A stretch of DNA of 64,000 nt from Sphingomonas chungangi (GCF_013778325.1 NZ_JACEIB010000001.1:124001-188000); one strand, 5' to 3'; counted from the first letter of the stretch, positions 1 through 7,863 are shown. Translations and numbers: made by a program. Notes: generated by a model not told the origin, from the sequence alone.

Positions 1-45
1 GGGGCAGTCGCCGCGACTGTTCGCGGTCCCGAGGGGAGAGAGACG

Positions 46-543
46 ATGCCCATGAAACGATCGATGTCGGCCTTGATGGCCTGCGCGATGCTGCTGCCGC
101 TGGCCGGCTGCTATGGCGATGATGACGGCCCGCGCGGCTACGGCCCACCGCCGCCTCCGCCGCCGCCGCCCGGCGGCTATTACGATCACGATCGTCCGCC
201 GCCCCCGCCGGGTGGCTATTACGACAACGGCGCTCCGCGCGGCGATCGCGGCGGCTATTGGGATCGCGATGCGCCTCCGGGCTACGATCCCAGTCGCGAC
301 TATCGCGACGAGCAGGGCCAGGATCGCGTGATCACCCGCGACGATCGCGTCTATCGCGGCAGCGACAACCGCTATTACTGCAAGCGCTCGGACGGCACGA
401 CCGGCACGGTGGTCGGCGCGATCGGCGGCGGTGTGCTGGGCGCCATCCTCGGCGGTGGCGGCGCGCTCGGCACGATCCTGGGTGCTGGCGGCGGCGCGTT
501 GCTCGGCCGCTCGGTCGACAAGGGCGAGGTGCACTGTAGGTGA
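46..543 (+). CDS. Glycine-zipper lipoprotein, Pro/Gly/Tyr-rich
   Basis: A 165-aa protein with a lipoprotein-type signal (LAGC near residue 22), so it is probably lipid-anchored in the envelope. A Pro-rich, Gly-Gly-Tyr-rich low-complexity stretch follows at about residues 33-85. The C-terminal third carries a DDRVYRG..RYYC..DGTTG block and a glycine zipper (GAIGGG, LGAGGGALLGRS) ending in Cys-Arg. Glycine-zipper 2TM proteins are usually small envelope proteins that pack helices in a membrane. A GAGAGAGACG purine run precedes the ATG at 46; an in-frame ATG at 52 is an alternative start. It is a paralogue of the gene at 7391-7786. The exact role is unknown. Confidence 0.85.
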   Translation: MPMKRSMSALMACAMLLPLAGCYGDDDGPRGYGPPPPPPPPPGGYYDHDRPPPPPGGYYDNGAPRGDRGGYWDRDAPPGYDPSRDYRDEQGQDRVITRDDRVYRGSDNRYYCKRSDGTTGTVVGAIGGGVLGAILGGGGALGTILGAGGGALLGRSVDKGEVHCR

Positions 544-549
544 ACTGAC

Positions 550-579
550 GGCTCCCCTTCCCACGCGGGGAGGGGAGCC
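550..579. terminator. Bidirectional hairpin between convergent genes
   Basis: A GC-rich inverted repeat: left arm GGCTCCCCTTCCC at 550-562, a four-base loop, and a right arm reading back to GGGGAGCC at 579 with one mismatch. It lies 6 bases after the stop of the glycine-zipper lipoprotein and abuts the stop of the opposite-strand gene, so it can end transcripts from both sides. It has no clear T run. Confidence 0.6.
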
Positions 580-795
580 TCAGTGGCTGACGTCGTCGAT
601 CAGATGGTCGAGCGCCTTGCGCGCGCCGTTGGCATAGCCGGTGAAGCTGGCGCGCGATACGCAGGCGTCGTGCGCGCTGGCGTCGATCGGATGATCCCAC
701 GCGCAGCGATGCGTCGGCGTGAGGCCCAGATAGTAGAGGTGGAACAGCACCGCCCCAGCGACGAGGCCGAGCAGCAGGAGGAGCAGTGATCGCAT
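580..795 (-). CDS. Small single-TM protein, unknown function
   Basis: A 71-aa protein opening with a very hydrophobic segment (LLLLLLGLVAGAVLFHLYYLG, residues 3-23) that acts as a membrane anchor or uncleaved signal. A short polar domain follows with two cysteines (HRCAW, HDACVSR) and a GYANGARKALDHLIDDV helix. The layout suggests a periplasm-facing domain with a possible disulfide. The family is not recognised. It converges on the lipoprotein gene through a shared hairpin. GAGGG-like purines precede the ATG, which favours a real gene. Confidence 0.6.
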   Translation of the reverse strand: MRSLLLLLLGLVAGAVLFHLYYLGLTPTHRCAWDHPIDASAHDACVSRASFTGYANGARKALDHLIDDVSH

Positions 796-866
796 AGCCC
801 TCCCTTATCAGCGCGCGAGGAAGCCCGCCACTCGACATCGACGGCGGATCACGGCACGGGGCGGGG

Positions 867-1097
867 ATGACCGGTTCCGAACTGCGCGACCTGCTGGTGC
901 GAGACCTCGCGAAATCCCATGGGGGCGGCACGGCGCGGTGGCGCAAGATCGTCGGCGGCGTGAAGGTCTATTCGCGTGACACCCACGCGCATTGCAACTG
1001 GGACATCCGCCCCGCCGGCGCGATTCACGAGGTCGCGATCGTCGAGCGGTCGATCGACGCGATCCGCGCGCGGTACCCGTTCGTCGATCAGGGGTGA
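867..1097 (+). CDS. Small hypothetical protein
   Basis: A 76-aa protein with no signal or membrane segment, a central VGGVKVYSRDTHAHCNWDI stretch and a C-terminal EVAIVERSIDAIRARYPFV helix. A GGCGGGGATG context precedes the start. The composition is protein-like (balanced charges, one Cys, two Trp), but I do not recognise a family. It lies just upstream of an L,D-transpeptidase remnant and may share its transcription. Confidence 0.5.
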   Translation: MTGSELRDLLVRDLAKSHGGGTARWRKIVGGVKVYSRDTHAHCNWDIRPAGAIHEVAIVERSIDAIRARYPFVDQG

Positions 1098-1149
1098 CCG
1101 CATATCCCTCAACCTTGCACCGAACGGCGGCCACCTCTCGTCCCGATGA

Positions 1150-1415
1150 ACCTATCGTCGACGACACGCCCAAACGCGCGCTGCTGGCAAACCGGACCGG
1201 CACTTGAGCAACGGTTGCGTGCGGCTGGAGGATGCCGCCGCGATCGGCCGGCTTCTGATCGGCAATATAATTTCACCACAAGCTCTAAGCAGCCCGAGCA
1301 GGATGTGTCGCTCCCTCAGCCGGTGCCGGTCTATCTGACGTACCTCACGGCCGTGCCGACCGCGAAAGGCGTGGGCTTCATCGCGGACGTCTATGCTCGG
1401 GACGGCGCCGAATGA
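1150..1415 (+). pseudogene. L,D-transpeptidase (YkuD) C-terminal remnant, frameshifted
   Basis: Three successive reading frames together spell the end of a YcbB-type L,D-transpeptidase. Frame 2 (about 1153-1196) gives DDTPKRALLANR. Frame 1 (1201-1272) gives HLSNGCVRLEDAAAIG, which carries the catalytic Cys and Arg of the S/T-x-G-C-V/I-R motif. Frame 3 (about 1300-1415) gives LPQPVPVYLTYLTA and a terminal DVYARDGAE. In the family these blocks are contiguous and catalyse 3-3 peptidoglycan crosslinks. At least two frameshifts separate them and I see no N-terminal domain upstream, so the gene is dead and truncated. The block order fits the family and chance is unlikely. Confidence 0.8.
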
Positions 1416-1421
1416 GCGCGA

Positions 1422-1640
1422 TCAGCTGTCGTGGTGCGGGCGCCCCGACCGTTCCTGCGAGCCGGGCGGCGCATCCTTGCCCCAGTCGAACGGCCGCCAT
1501 CCGCCGTGCATGTCGCGGATCAGCGGCGTGCCGCACCGGGCGCACGGCGCGCGATAGTCGACGCCGTCATGCCACACCTTCGTCCGCAACCGGCGGTGGC
1601 CGACCACGCGGCAGAGCATGCTGGCCATCTTGTTGGGCAT
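1422..1640 (-). CDS. Small CxxC protein, DUF1660-like
   Basis: A 72-aa protein starting MPNKM with GAAAGGGCG upstream on the minus strand; an in-frame ATG at 1679 lacks as good a site. It contains LCRVVGHRR near the N-terminus and an APCARCG knuckle in the middle. The Cys..His....CxxC pattern suggests a small zinc ribbon. A CR..GH plus CxRCG layout resembles short prophage-type DUF1660 proteins, from memory only. Function unknown. Confidence 0.5.
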   Translation of the reverse strand: MPNKMASMLCRVVGHRRLRTKVWHDGVDYRAPCARCGTPLIRDMHGGWRPFDWGKDAPPGSQERSGRPHHDS

Positions 1641-1748
1641 GGTGACGCCCTTTCGCCGATGCACAGGAATGTGCGACAATGACTATCTCACGCTGCGACG
1701 CAGCAGCAAAATGACAAATGAGCAAGCCGGTTGCCAGTTTCGGGACAC

Positions 1749-2417
1749 ATGGATGCGCCGCAGACGCCGCCGATCGATGCGGCATCGTTGATCCTGATGC
1801 GTGAGCGCGTTTCGGGCGATCCGGAATATCTAATCGTGCAGCGCGGCAGCGGCCTGGTCTTCGCGGCCGGCGCCTATGTCTTTCCCGGTGGGCGGGTGGA
1901 CCCCGAGGATCGGGCGCGGGCCGGGCGCGATCTGCCGGACATCGATCCGGTCGACGCGGCGGCCCGCATTGCCACAATTCGCGAGACCGCCGAGGAAACC
2001 GGCATCGATGTCGAGGCATCGCCGGCCGATCTGATTCCCTTCGCGCGCTGGCTTCCCGTGCACGAGGAGGTGATCCGCCGGTTCGACACGCGTTTCTACC
2101 TCGCCTGTATCGATCGCGATGTCGTTCCGGTGGCGGACGGGGAAGAAAGCAGCCAGGCCTTTTGGGCGACAGCGCGCGATGTGCTCGATCGCTGTGCCCG
2201 AGGTGACGGTCGCGCGATCTTCCCCACGCGGCGGCTGCTGGAGCGGCTGGCGCGATTCGGCAGCTTCGAGGAGGCGCGCACGGAAGCGGAGCGGCTTCCG
2301 CCGCGCATCATCTCGCCCTGGGTCGAGCAGCGCGATGGGGAGCGTTGGCTCTGTATTCCGGATGACGCCGGATATCCGGTCACCAGCGAAGCGCTCGCGA
2401 CGGCCTTCCGCTACTAG
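1749..2417 (+). CDS. Nudix hydrolase, NUDT19-like
   Basis: A 222-aa soluble protein. A Nudix fold is indicated by the VFPGGRVDPED block followed, after an insertion, by RETAEETGI, which holds the REUXEE metal-binding core. The insertion between the glycines and the REUXEE helix is usual in the NUDT7/NUDT19-type branch, which acts on CoA-type or other nucleoside diphosphate substrates. The C-terminal PPRIISPW..DGERW region also fits that branch. I chose the ATG at 1749 (MDAPQ); the upstream ATG at 1731 only adds MPVSGH. Substrate cannot be set from sequence. Confidence 0.85.
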   Translation: MDAPQTPPIDAASLILMRERVSGDPEYLIVQRGSGLVFAAGAYVFPGGRVDPEDRARAGRDLPDIDPVDAAARIATIRETAEETGIDVEASPADLIPFARWLPVHEEVIRRFDTRFYLACIDRDVVPVADGEESSQAFWATARDVLDRCARGDGRAIFPTRRLLERLARFGSFEEARTEAERLPPRIISPWVEQRDGERWLCIPDDAGYPVTSEALATAFRY

Positions 2418-2424
2418 AGGCGGT

Positions 2425-2748
2425 TCACGCCTTTTCGATCGTGCACTGGAGCGGGTGTTGATGCTGCCGGGCGAAATCCACTACCTGGGTCGCCTTGGTC
2501 TCGGCGACCTCGTGGCTGAACACGCCGCACACGCCGACGCCCTTCTGGTGGACGTGGAGCATCACCCGCGTCGCATCCTCGATGCTCATCCGGAAGAAAC
2601 GCTGCAGGCACAGCACGACGAATTCCATCGGCGTATAATCGTCGTTGAGCATCAGCACCTTGTAGAGCGACGGCTTCTTGGTGCGCGTGCGGGTGCGGGT
2701 CGCGACGCCGAGGCCGGTGCCGGCATCCTCGCCGTCCTTCTGGGCCAT
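2425..2748 (-). CDS. clpS: ATP-dependent Clp protease adaptor ClpS
   Basis: A 107-aa protein if started at MAQKDGED (2748). ClpS delivers N-degron substrates to ClpAP. The family core is plain: [53 protein letters not shown]. The NDD and MLHVH segments form the substrate pocket and the ClpA-contact face. The N-terminal tail is long, charged and Lys/Arg/Thr-rich, as in many alphaproteobacterial ClpS. Starts at 2805 or 2811 would add about 20 residues with less family-like sequence; no start has a strong Shine-Dalgarno site. Confidence 0.95.
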   Translation of the reverse strand: MAQKDGEDAGTGLGVATRTRTRTKKPSLYKVLMLNDDYTPMEFVVLCLQRFFRMSIEDATRVMLHVHQKGVGVCGVFSHEVAETKATQVVDFARQHQHPLQCTIEKA

Positions 2749-2906
2749 CCCGGTGACAGAGATGGCGCGAATCCAGGTGTCGCGGAGGGGGTCGTGCTGC
2801 TGCATGGTCATCGAGCAGAATATGGCATTGCGCGGGGGCAGGGCAAGGGGATGCGAATGGCAAGGGCGGTGCAAAAACGAGGAGCGGGCCAGCACGCGCT
2901 CCTATC

Positions 2907-2996
2907 CCGTTCGGGCTGAGCTTGTCGAAGCCCGGTTCTTCCTTTTTGCGTGGTCGGGGAAGAAGGGCAGCACTTCGACAAACTCAGTGCGAACGG
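2907..2996. repeat. Imperfect inverted repeat, sphingomonad intergenic type
   Basis: Two 24-nt arms, 2907-2930 (starting CCGTTCGGGCTGAG) and 2973-2996 (starting CTTCGACAAACTCAG), are reverse complements with three mismatches around a 42-nt spacer. The CTTCGACAAGCTCAGCCCGAAC-type arm recurs between genes in many sphingomonad and related genomes. It sits between clpS and the phasin terminator and does not code. Confidence 0.8.
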
Positions 2997-3014
2997 AGGG
3001 TTGATGTCGAAACG

Positions 3015-3045
3015 AAAAAGGCCGCCCCTCGCGGGACGGCCCTTT
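3015..3045 (-). terminator. Rho-independent terminator of the phasin gene
   Basis: Read on the minus strand: AAAGGGCCGTCCC, a short loop, then GGGGCGGCC and a TTTTT run. It begins about 23 bases beyond the phasin stop codon at 3068 and has the full stem-plus-U-tract form. Confidence 0.8.
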
Positions 3046-3067
3046 CCCGTTACCGTCTCGGAAGAGA

Positions 3068-4036
3068 TCAGAAGGCGGCGGTGGCCTTCACCTTCTCGAC
3101 CGCGACCGCATAGCGATTCGAGATCGGCTGGGCGACGTCGCCGGCCAGCTTCAGCCATGCCTCGGTCACCTTGGTGCTCTCGGCGACGGCGCTCTCGAAA
3201 TAGGACTTCACATAGTCGCTCTGCAGCTTGAAGAGTTCGGTCGGCGACTTGGCCGACGCGAAGGTCTTGAACGCGGCGGTGCTGCTCTCGAACGACTTGC
3301 GGGCATAATCGGCGGCTTCCTGGCCGAGCGACTCGGCGGCCTTGGCGGCCAGCTTGCCGGATTCGACGATCGCCTCGACATTGCCCTTGCCGAAGTCGGA
3401 CATTTCCTCGGCGAGCTTCAGGCTCTTCTCGTAATTGGCCTTGGCGCGCTCGCTGGCATCGCCGAAGAAGGCCTGCATCTTCTCGCCGGCATCGGCGGTG
3501 AACTTCTTGGCGGTTTCCTGGGCCTTGGTCACGGTGTCGTTCATGGTCTTGCTTCCCTCGATGAGGACGGCGGCTGGGGCCGTCTCAAGTTTCGTCACGG
3601 CTGCCTTCACGGCGGGCTTCGGCGCTGCCCTTGCGGGGGCGGGCGCCTCGGCCTTCGGTTCCACCTTGGTAGCGGACACTTCGACAGGCTTCGGCTGGGG
3701 AGCTGGAGCCACGGGTGCCGACTTGGTCTTGGGCGCGCTGGGCGCCGTCTTGGCAGCCACCGGCGCGGACTTCGCGACGACGGGTGTTGGTTTGGCCGAC
3801 GGAGCGGCGGATTTCGGCGCCGGCTTCGCGGCGGCAGCCTTCGGAGCGGGCGCGGCCTTCACCGGTGCCGGGGCAGCGGCCTTGGCCACTACGGCGGGCT
3901 TCGGCGCAGGCTTCGGAGTGTCCACGGCAACGGGCTTGGCTTCGGCGACCGGCGCGGCGGGCTTCGCCGCCACCGGGGGCTTGGGCTCGGTCGCAGGCGC
4001 CTTGGGCGTCGCGGGCTTGCTCGTCTCGTCGGCCAT
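3068..4036 (-). CDS. Phasin family protein
   Basis: A 322-aa protein. Phasins coat polyhydroxyalkanoate granules and limit their size. The C-terminal half (about residues 165-322) is the phasin domain: a chain of amphipathic helices (TKAQETAKKFTADAGEKM, ANYEKSLKLAEEM, SFESSTAAFKTFASAKSPTE, LQSDYVKSYFESAV). The N-terminal half is a Pro/Ala/Lys low-complexity tail, longer than in minimal phasins of about 150 aa. Start chosen at MADETSKP; upstream in-frame codons run into the control region. phaC lies immediately upstream on the same strand, consistent with granule function. Confidence 0.92.
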   Translation of the reverse strand: MADETSKPATPKAPATEPKPPVAAKPAAPVAEAKPVAVDTPKPAPKPAVVAKAAAPAPVKAAPAPKAAAAKPAPKSAAPSAKPTPVVAKSAPVAAKTAPSAPKTKSAPVAPAPQPKPVEVSATKVEPKAEAPAPARAAPKPAVKAAVTKLETAPAAVLIEGSKTMNDTVTKAQETAKKFTADAGEKMQAFFGDASERAKANYEKSLKLAEEMSDFGKGNVEAIVESGKLAAKAAESLGQEAADYARKSFESSTAAFKTFASAKSPTELFKLQSDYVKSYFESAVAESTKVTEAWLKLAGDVAQPISNRYAVAVEKVKATAAF

Positions 4037-4064
4037 GAATTCCGCTCCGGCAGCACTGTTACGC

Positions 4065-4132
4065 TTATGTTGCGATGCACAATACACAATCGCGGTTCAT
4101 GCTGCAAGCGCTTATTGTGCACTGCAGCATAA
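4065..4132. promoter_or_regulatory. Inverted repeat upstream of phasin, candidate PhaR-type operator
   Basis: Two 20-nt arms, 4065-4084 (TTATGTTGCGATGCACAATA) and 4113-4132 (TATTGTGCACTGCAGCATAA), are reverse complements with three mismatches and a 28-nt spacer. They fill the phaC-phasin gap directly before the phasin start. The arms are rich in TGC/GCA, as are known binding sites of the PHA repressor PhaR in other alphaproteobacteria. The assignment to PhaR is inference. Confidence 0.55.
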
Positions 4133-4171
4133 AATATGGGCCGAAGCGAAAAGGGACTGCGACGAACCGTG

Positions 4172-5938
4172 TCAGCGCTCGATGACGTAGCGTCCGGGCG
4201 CATCCTCGATGGCCTTGCGCCTGCCTTTGCCGGGGATGCGCGCACGCGTGGCAGAGACGGTCTCGCCGTCGCAATCCGCGATCCACCTACGCCAGTGCGG
4301 CCACCAGCTACCCTTGGTTTCTTTCGCAGCCGCAACGAACTGGTCGAGCGTCTCGGCCGGAGCGTCGCTCGTCCAATATTGATACTTGCCCGAGGCCGGC
4401 GGGTTGACCACGCCGGCGATGTGGCCGGAACCCGCCAGCACGAAGCGCAATGGGCCCCGGAAATGCTCGGTGATCTTCCACACGCTCTGCGGCGGCGCGA
4501 TATGATCCTCGCGCCCGGCCTGCACATATGCCGGAGTCGCGACGCGGCTGAGATCGATCGGCACGCCCATCACGGTCAGCGCGCCCGGCTTCGCCAGCAG
4601 ATTGTCGCGGTAGAGATCGCGCAGATAGCTCTGGTGCCAGCCGGCGGGCAGGTTGGTGACGTCGCCGTTCCAGTGCAGCAGGTCGAAGGCGGTATGGTCC
4701 TCGCCCATCAGGTAGTTCTGGACGACATAGTTCCAGATCAGGTCCTTGCCGCGCAGCAGGTTGAAGGTCGCGGCCATGTAGCGGCCGTCGAGATAGCCTT
4801 TGTCCCCGGCCAGCCCCGCCGCGAGATCGAGCTGGGTGTCGTCGACGAACAAGGTGAGGTCGCCGGCATCGGCGAAATCGACCTGCGCGGTGAAGAAGGT
4901 GGCCGAGGCGACCTTCTCCGCCTCGCCCTTCGCAGACAGCCAGGCGAGCGTCGTCGCCAGCGTGGTGCCGGCGACGCAATAGCCGATCGCGTGCACCGCC
5001 TCGACGCCGAGCAGATCGCGGATCGTGTCAATCGCGTCGATCTGCGCGGAGACGTAATCGTCGAGCGTGATGTGGGCGAGGCTCTCGTCAGCCGACTTCC
5101 ACGAGACCATGAATACCGACAGCCCCTCGGCAACCGCCCAGCGGACGAAGCTCTTCTCGGGCTTGAGATCGAGGATGTAGAAACGGTTGATCCACGGCGG
5201 GAAGATCACCAGCGGGATCTTCGCGACCTCCTTCGTGGTCGGGGCGTACTGGATCAGCTGGTAGAGCGGGGTCTCGTGGATCACCTTGCCCGGCGTCGAG
5301 GCGAGGTCGCGGCCCACCTCGAACGCACCGCGATTCGAATGGGTCAGCTGGCCGCGATCGAGATCGGCCAGCAGATTCTCCATGCCCCTGAGCAGGCTTT
5401 CGCCGCGCGACGTGATGATCTTCTCGAGCGCCTGCGGGTTGGTCGCGACGAAGTTGGAGGGGGACATCGCCTCGACGAACGAGCGCGTCGCGAAGCGCAA
5501 TTGCTCCTGCTGCTTGGGCGCGAGCCCGCCGATCGCCTCGACCGAGCGGAGCATATGCTCGGAGACGATCTGGTAGGATTGGCGGATCAGATCGAACAGC
5601 GGCAGATCGCGCCACTGCGGCGCCGAAAAGCGGCGATCGCTGTCGCCTTTCGGCGCCGGGACCGAGCCGGGATCGAGGAAGCGCTGCCAGAGCGTCAGGC
5701 TCTCCTTCCAGAAGTCGGCCTGCGCGTCGGCGAGCTTGTCGGTATCGAAGGAAACCGGTTGCGGATTGGTCCACAGCGCCGAGAAATCGGGCAGATTGGG
5801 CGCGGAAGGGACCTGCAGCGACTGTTTCGACGCATATTCGAGGATCAGCTGCTGGGCGCGGCCCATCACGCCGGTCCAGTGCTGGATCTCCTCGAGGGTG
5901 GGCTGGATCGCTTCGAGCGTGTCGGTCGTCTCGGCCAA
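4172..5938 (-). CDS. phaC: Class I poly(3-hydroxyalkanoate) synthase PhaC
   Basis: A 588-aa enzyme that polymerises (R)-3-hydroxyacyl-CoA into PHA at the granule surface. The alpha/beta-hydrolase core shows the nucleophile box GYCVAG with Cys321, Asp478 (REDHIAPP) and His506 (GSGHIAG), the usual synthase triad. Most class I enzymes have GXCXGG; here the last-but-one Gly is Ala. Length is normal for class I. The start is TTG at 5938: GGAGAGGA sits 3-10 bases upstream and the protein then begins AETTDTLEAIQPTLEEI; the in-frame ATG at 6022 would add an unlikely Arg/Gly-rich leader. The phasin gene follows on the same strand. Confidence 0.95.
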   Translation of the reverse strand: MAETTDTLEAIQPTLEEIQHWTGVMGRAQQLILEYASKQSLQVPSAPNLPDFSALWTNPQPVSFDTDKLADAQADFWKESLTLWQRFLDPGSVPAPKGDSDRRFSAPQWRDLPLFDLIRQSYQIVSEHMLRSVEAIGGLAPKQQEQLRFATRSFVEAMSPSNFVATNPQALEKIITSRGESLLRGMENLLADLDRGQLTHSNRGAFEVGRDLASTPGKVIHETPLYQLIQYAPTTKEVAKIPLVIFPPWINRFYILDLKPEKSFVRWAVAEGLSVFMVSWKSADESLAHITLDDYVSAQIDAIDTIRDLLGVEAVHAIGYCVAGTTLATTLAWLSAKGEAEKVASATFFTAQVDFADAGDLTLFVDDTQLDLAAGLAGDKGYLDGRYMAATFNLLRGKDLIWNYVVQNYLMGEDHTAFDLLHWNGDVTNLPAGWHQSYLRDLYRDNLLAKPGALTVMGVPIDLSRVATPAYVQAGREDHIAPPQSVWKITEHFRGPLRFVLAGSGHIAGVVNPPASGKYQYWTSDAPAETLDQFVAAAKETKGSWWPHWRRWIADCDGETVSATRARIPGKGRRKAIEDAPGRYVIER

Positions 5939-6048
5939 TCGTCCTCTCCGTCCACTCGCGCCTGTGACGGCGCCCGCGATTCGGCTATAGCGCGCCCGCC
6001 GCCATGGTGGCGAGCCGTTCAAAAGTCTTTGGGAAAAGGTCGTTTCGA

Positions 6049-7260
6049 ATGTCCGAGGAATTCTACCGTATCCGTCGTCTGCCCCCCTACGTGTTCGCCG
6101 AAGTGAACGCGATGAAGGCAGCGGCGCGCGCGGCAGGCGAGGACATCATCGATCTCGGCATGGGCAATCCGGACGGCGCGCCCGCCCCGCACGTCATCGA
6201 GAAGCTCTGCGAGGTCGCGCGCGATCCGGGCGCGCATGGCTATTCCGCGTCGAAGGGCATCAAGGGGCTGCGCAAGGCGCAGGCCGGATATTATGCGCGC
6301 CGCTTCGGGGTCGATCTCGATCCCGAGACAGAGGTGGTGGTGACGCTGGGCTCCAAGGAGGGCCTCGCCAACCTCGCGCAGGCGATCACCGCGCCGGGCG
6401 ACGTGGTGCTGGCGCCGAACCCGAGCTACCCGATCCACACCTTCGGCTTCATCATCGCGGGCGCCGCGATCCGATCGATCCCGGCGGCGCCGGGGCCGGA
6501 TTTCTTCAAGCGGCTGGAACATGCCGTTGCCTACACCGTGCCCAAGCCCTCTGTGCTGGTCATGGGCTATCCGTCCAACCCCACCGCCTATGTGGCGGAC
6601 CTCGCCTTCTACGAGCAGGTCGTGGCCTTCGCGAAGGAGCACAAGCTCTGGGTGCTCAGCGATCTCGCTTATTCGGAAATCTATTTCGGCGACACGCCGA
6701 CGCCCTCGATCCTGCAGGTGCCGGGCGCCAAGGACGTGGCGATCGAGTTCACCTCGATGTCCAAGACCTATTCCATGGCCGGCTGGCGCATGGGCTTCGC
6801 CGTCGGCAACAAGACGCTGATCGGCGCGCTGACGCGGGTGAAGTCCTACCTCGATTACGGCGCCTTCACGCCGATCCAGGCGGCGGCGGTGGCGGCGCTC
6901 AACGGCCCGCAGGACATCGTCGAGCAGAACCGCCAGCTCTACAAGCGCCGCCGCGACGTGATGGTGGAGAGTTTCGGCCGCGCCGGCTGGGAGCTACCCC
7001 CGCCCGAGGCCTCGATGTTCTGCTGGGCGCCGATCCCGCCGGCACTCGCCCATCTCGGCGCGCTGGAATTCTCCAAGCAGCTGCTCACCCACGCGCAGGT
7101 CGCGGTGGCGCCGGGCGTCGGCTTCGGCGAGGAGGGGGAGGGCTATGTCCGCCTCGCGCTCGTCGAGAACGAGCACCGCATCCGGCAGGCGGCGCGCAAC
7201 ATCAAACGCTACCTCCAGTCGATGGGCGTCAACACGCCGACCACGGCGAAGGCGGTCTGA
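6049..7260 (+). CDS. PLP-dependent aminotransferase, AlaC/AlaA-like
   Basis: A 403-aa fold-type I aminotransferase. The start MSEEFYRIRRLPPYVF is typical of the alanine/glutamate-pyruvate transaminase (AlaC) group, often labelled LL-diaminopimelate aminotransferase in databases. Visible features are DLGMGNPDG, NPSYPIH, GYPSNPTAY, and SMSKTYSMAGWR with the PLP-binding Lys239. The ATG at 6049 has GGGAAAAGG upstream; the frame opens at 6004 without such a site. It is divergent from phaC and lies upstream of hom, so a role in amino-acid synthesis is likely. Exact substrate is unproven. Confidence 0.9.
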   Translation: MSEEFYRIRRLPPYVFAEVNAMKAAARAAGEDIIDLGMGNPDGAPAPHVIEKLCEVARDPGAHGYSASKGIKGLRKAQAGYYARRFGVDLDPETEVVVTLGSKEGLANLAQAITAPGDVVLAPNPSYPIHTFGFIIAGAAIRSIPAAPGPDFFKRLEHAVAYTVPKPSVLVMGYPSNPTAYVADLAFYEQVVAFAKEHKLWVLSDLAYSEIYFGDTPTPSILQVPGAKDVAIEFTSMSKTYSMAGWRMGFAVGNKTLIGALTRVKSYLDYGAFTPIQAAAVAALNGPQDIVEQNRQLYKRRRDVMVESFGRAGWELPPPEASMFCWAPIPPALAHLGALEFSKQLLTHAQVAVAPGVGFGEEGEGYVRLALVENEHRIRQAARNIKRYLQSMGVNTPTTAKAV

Positions 7261-7390
7261 AGCTTTCGTTTCGCTGACGAAGCGGTTCATGGACGTGCCA
7301 CACTTCTGAGCGCATAACCCAGATCAGGATTTGGCCGGGCAACCTTCGGGCGCCCGGCCGGTTCTGGGGGGACGCAAGAGGAGTGGACCC

Positions 7391-7786
7391 ATGAAGAAGT
7401 TGATGTTCGGTGCCGTCGCCCTGTCGATGCTGGCGACCCCGATGGCGCTGCCCGCGCCTGCGATGGCCAAGCATTGGGGCCATGACAATGGCAACCATTA
7501 TGGTTGGCAGGGCGATCGCCACGACTGGAACCCGCAGGGCTCCTATCATTACGATCGCCGCTACAAGGCGCGTCGCCTCGGTCGTGACGACCGTGTCTAT
7601 CGCGGTGGCGACGGGCGCTATTACTGCCGCCGCAACGACGGCACGACCGGTCTGGTGATCGGTGCGATCGGCGGCGGCCTGCTCGGCAACGCGATCGGCG
7701 GCAACACGTTGGGCACGCTGCTTGGCGCCGGCGGCGGCGCGCTGCTCGGCCGCTCGATCGATCGCGGCAACGTGAAGTGCCGTTAA
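7391..7786 (+). CDS. Glycine-zipper 2TM-domain exported protein
   Basis: A 131-aa protein with a Sec signal (MKKLMFGAVALSML, cleavage probably after PAPAMA near residue 26). The mature part has a His/Asn/Trp/Tyr-rich stretch, then RDDRVYRGGDGRYYCRR and a glycine zipper (GAIGGGLLGNAIGG, LGAGGGALLGRS) ending in Cys-Arg. It matches the C-terminal block of the lipoprotein at 46-543 but lacks the lipobox and Pro-rich linker. GACGCAAGAGGAG precedes the ATG. Likely a periplasmic or outer-membrane-associated structural protein; precise role unknown. Confidence 0.85.
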   Translation: MKKLMFGAVALSMLATPMALPAPAMAKHWGHDNGNHYGWQGDRHDWNPQGSYHYDRRYKARRLGRDDRVYRGGDGRYYCRRNDGTTGLVIGAIGGGLLGNAIGGNTLGTLLGAGGGALLGRSIDRGNVKCR

Positions 7787-7817
7787 GCCTCATCCAGGCT
7801 TAATCGGCTTGCCCTGA

Positions 7818-7862
7818 CCCTCCCGACGTGCCAGCGACGTCTGGTCACTCGGGAGGGTTTTT
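7818..7862 (+). promoter_or_regulatory. Hairpin with T run sequestering the hom Shine-Dalgarno
   Basis: CCCTCCCGA (7818-7826) pairs perfectly with TCGGGAGGG (7849-7857). The loop can extend the stem through GTG/CAC and CCAG/CTGG with single-base bulges. TTTTTG then leads straight into the hom ATG at 7864. The structure looks like an intrinsic terminator, but its 3' arm is also the only Shine-Dalgarno of hom. It may both end the upstream transcript and control hom expression. Confidence 0.65.
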
Positions 7863-7863
7863 G

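Noticed and set aside
4136-6106. A 656-codon plus-strand frame opposite phaC
   Set aside because: It is antisense to a PHA synthase with an intact triad; the translation is Arg/Glu/Ala-rich and featureless.
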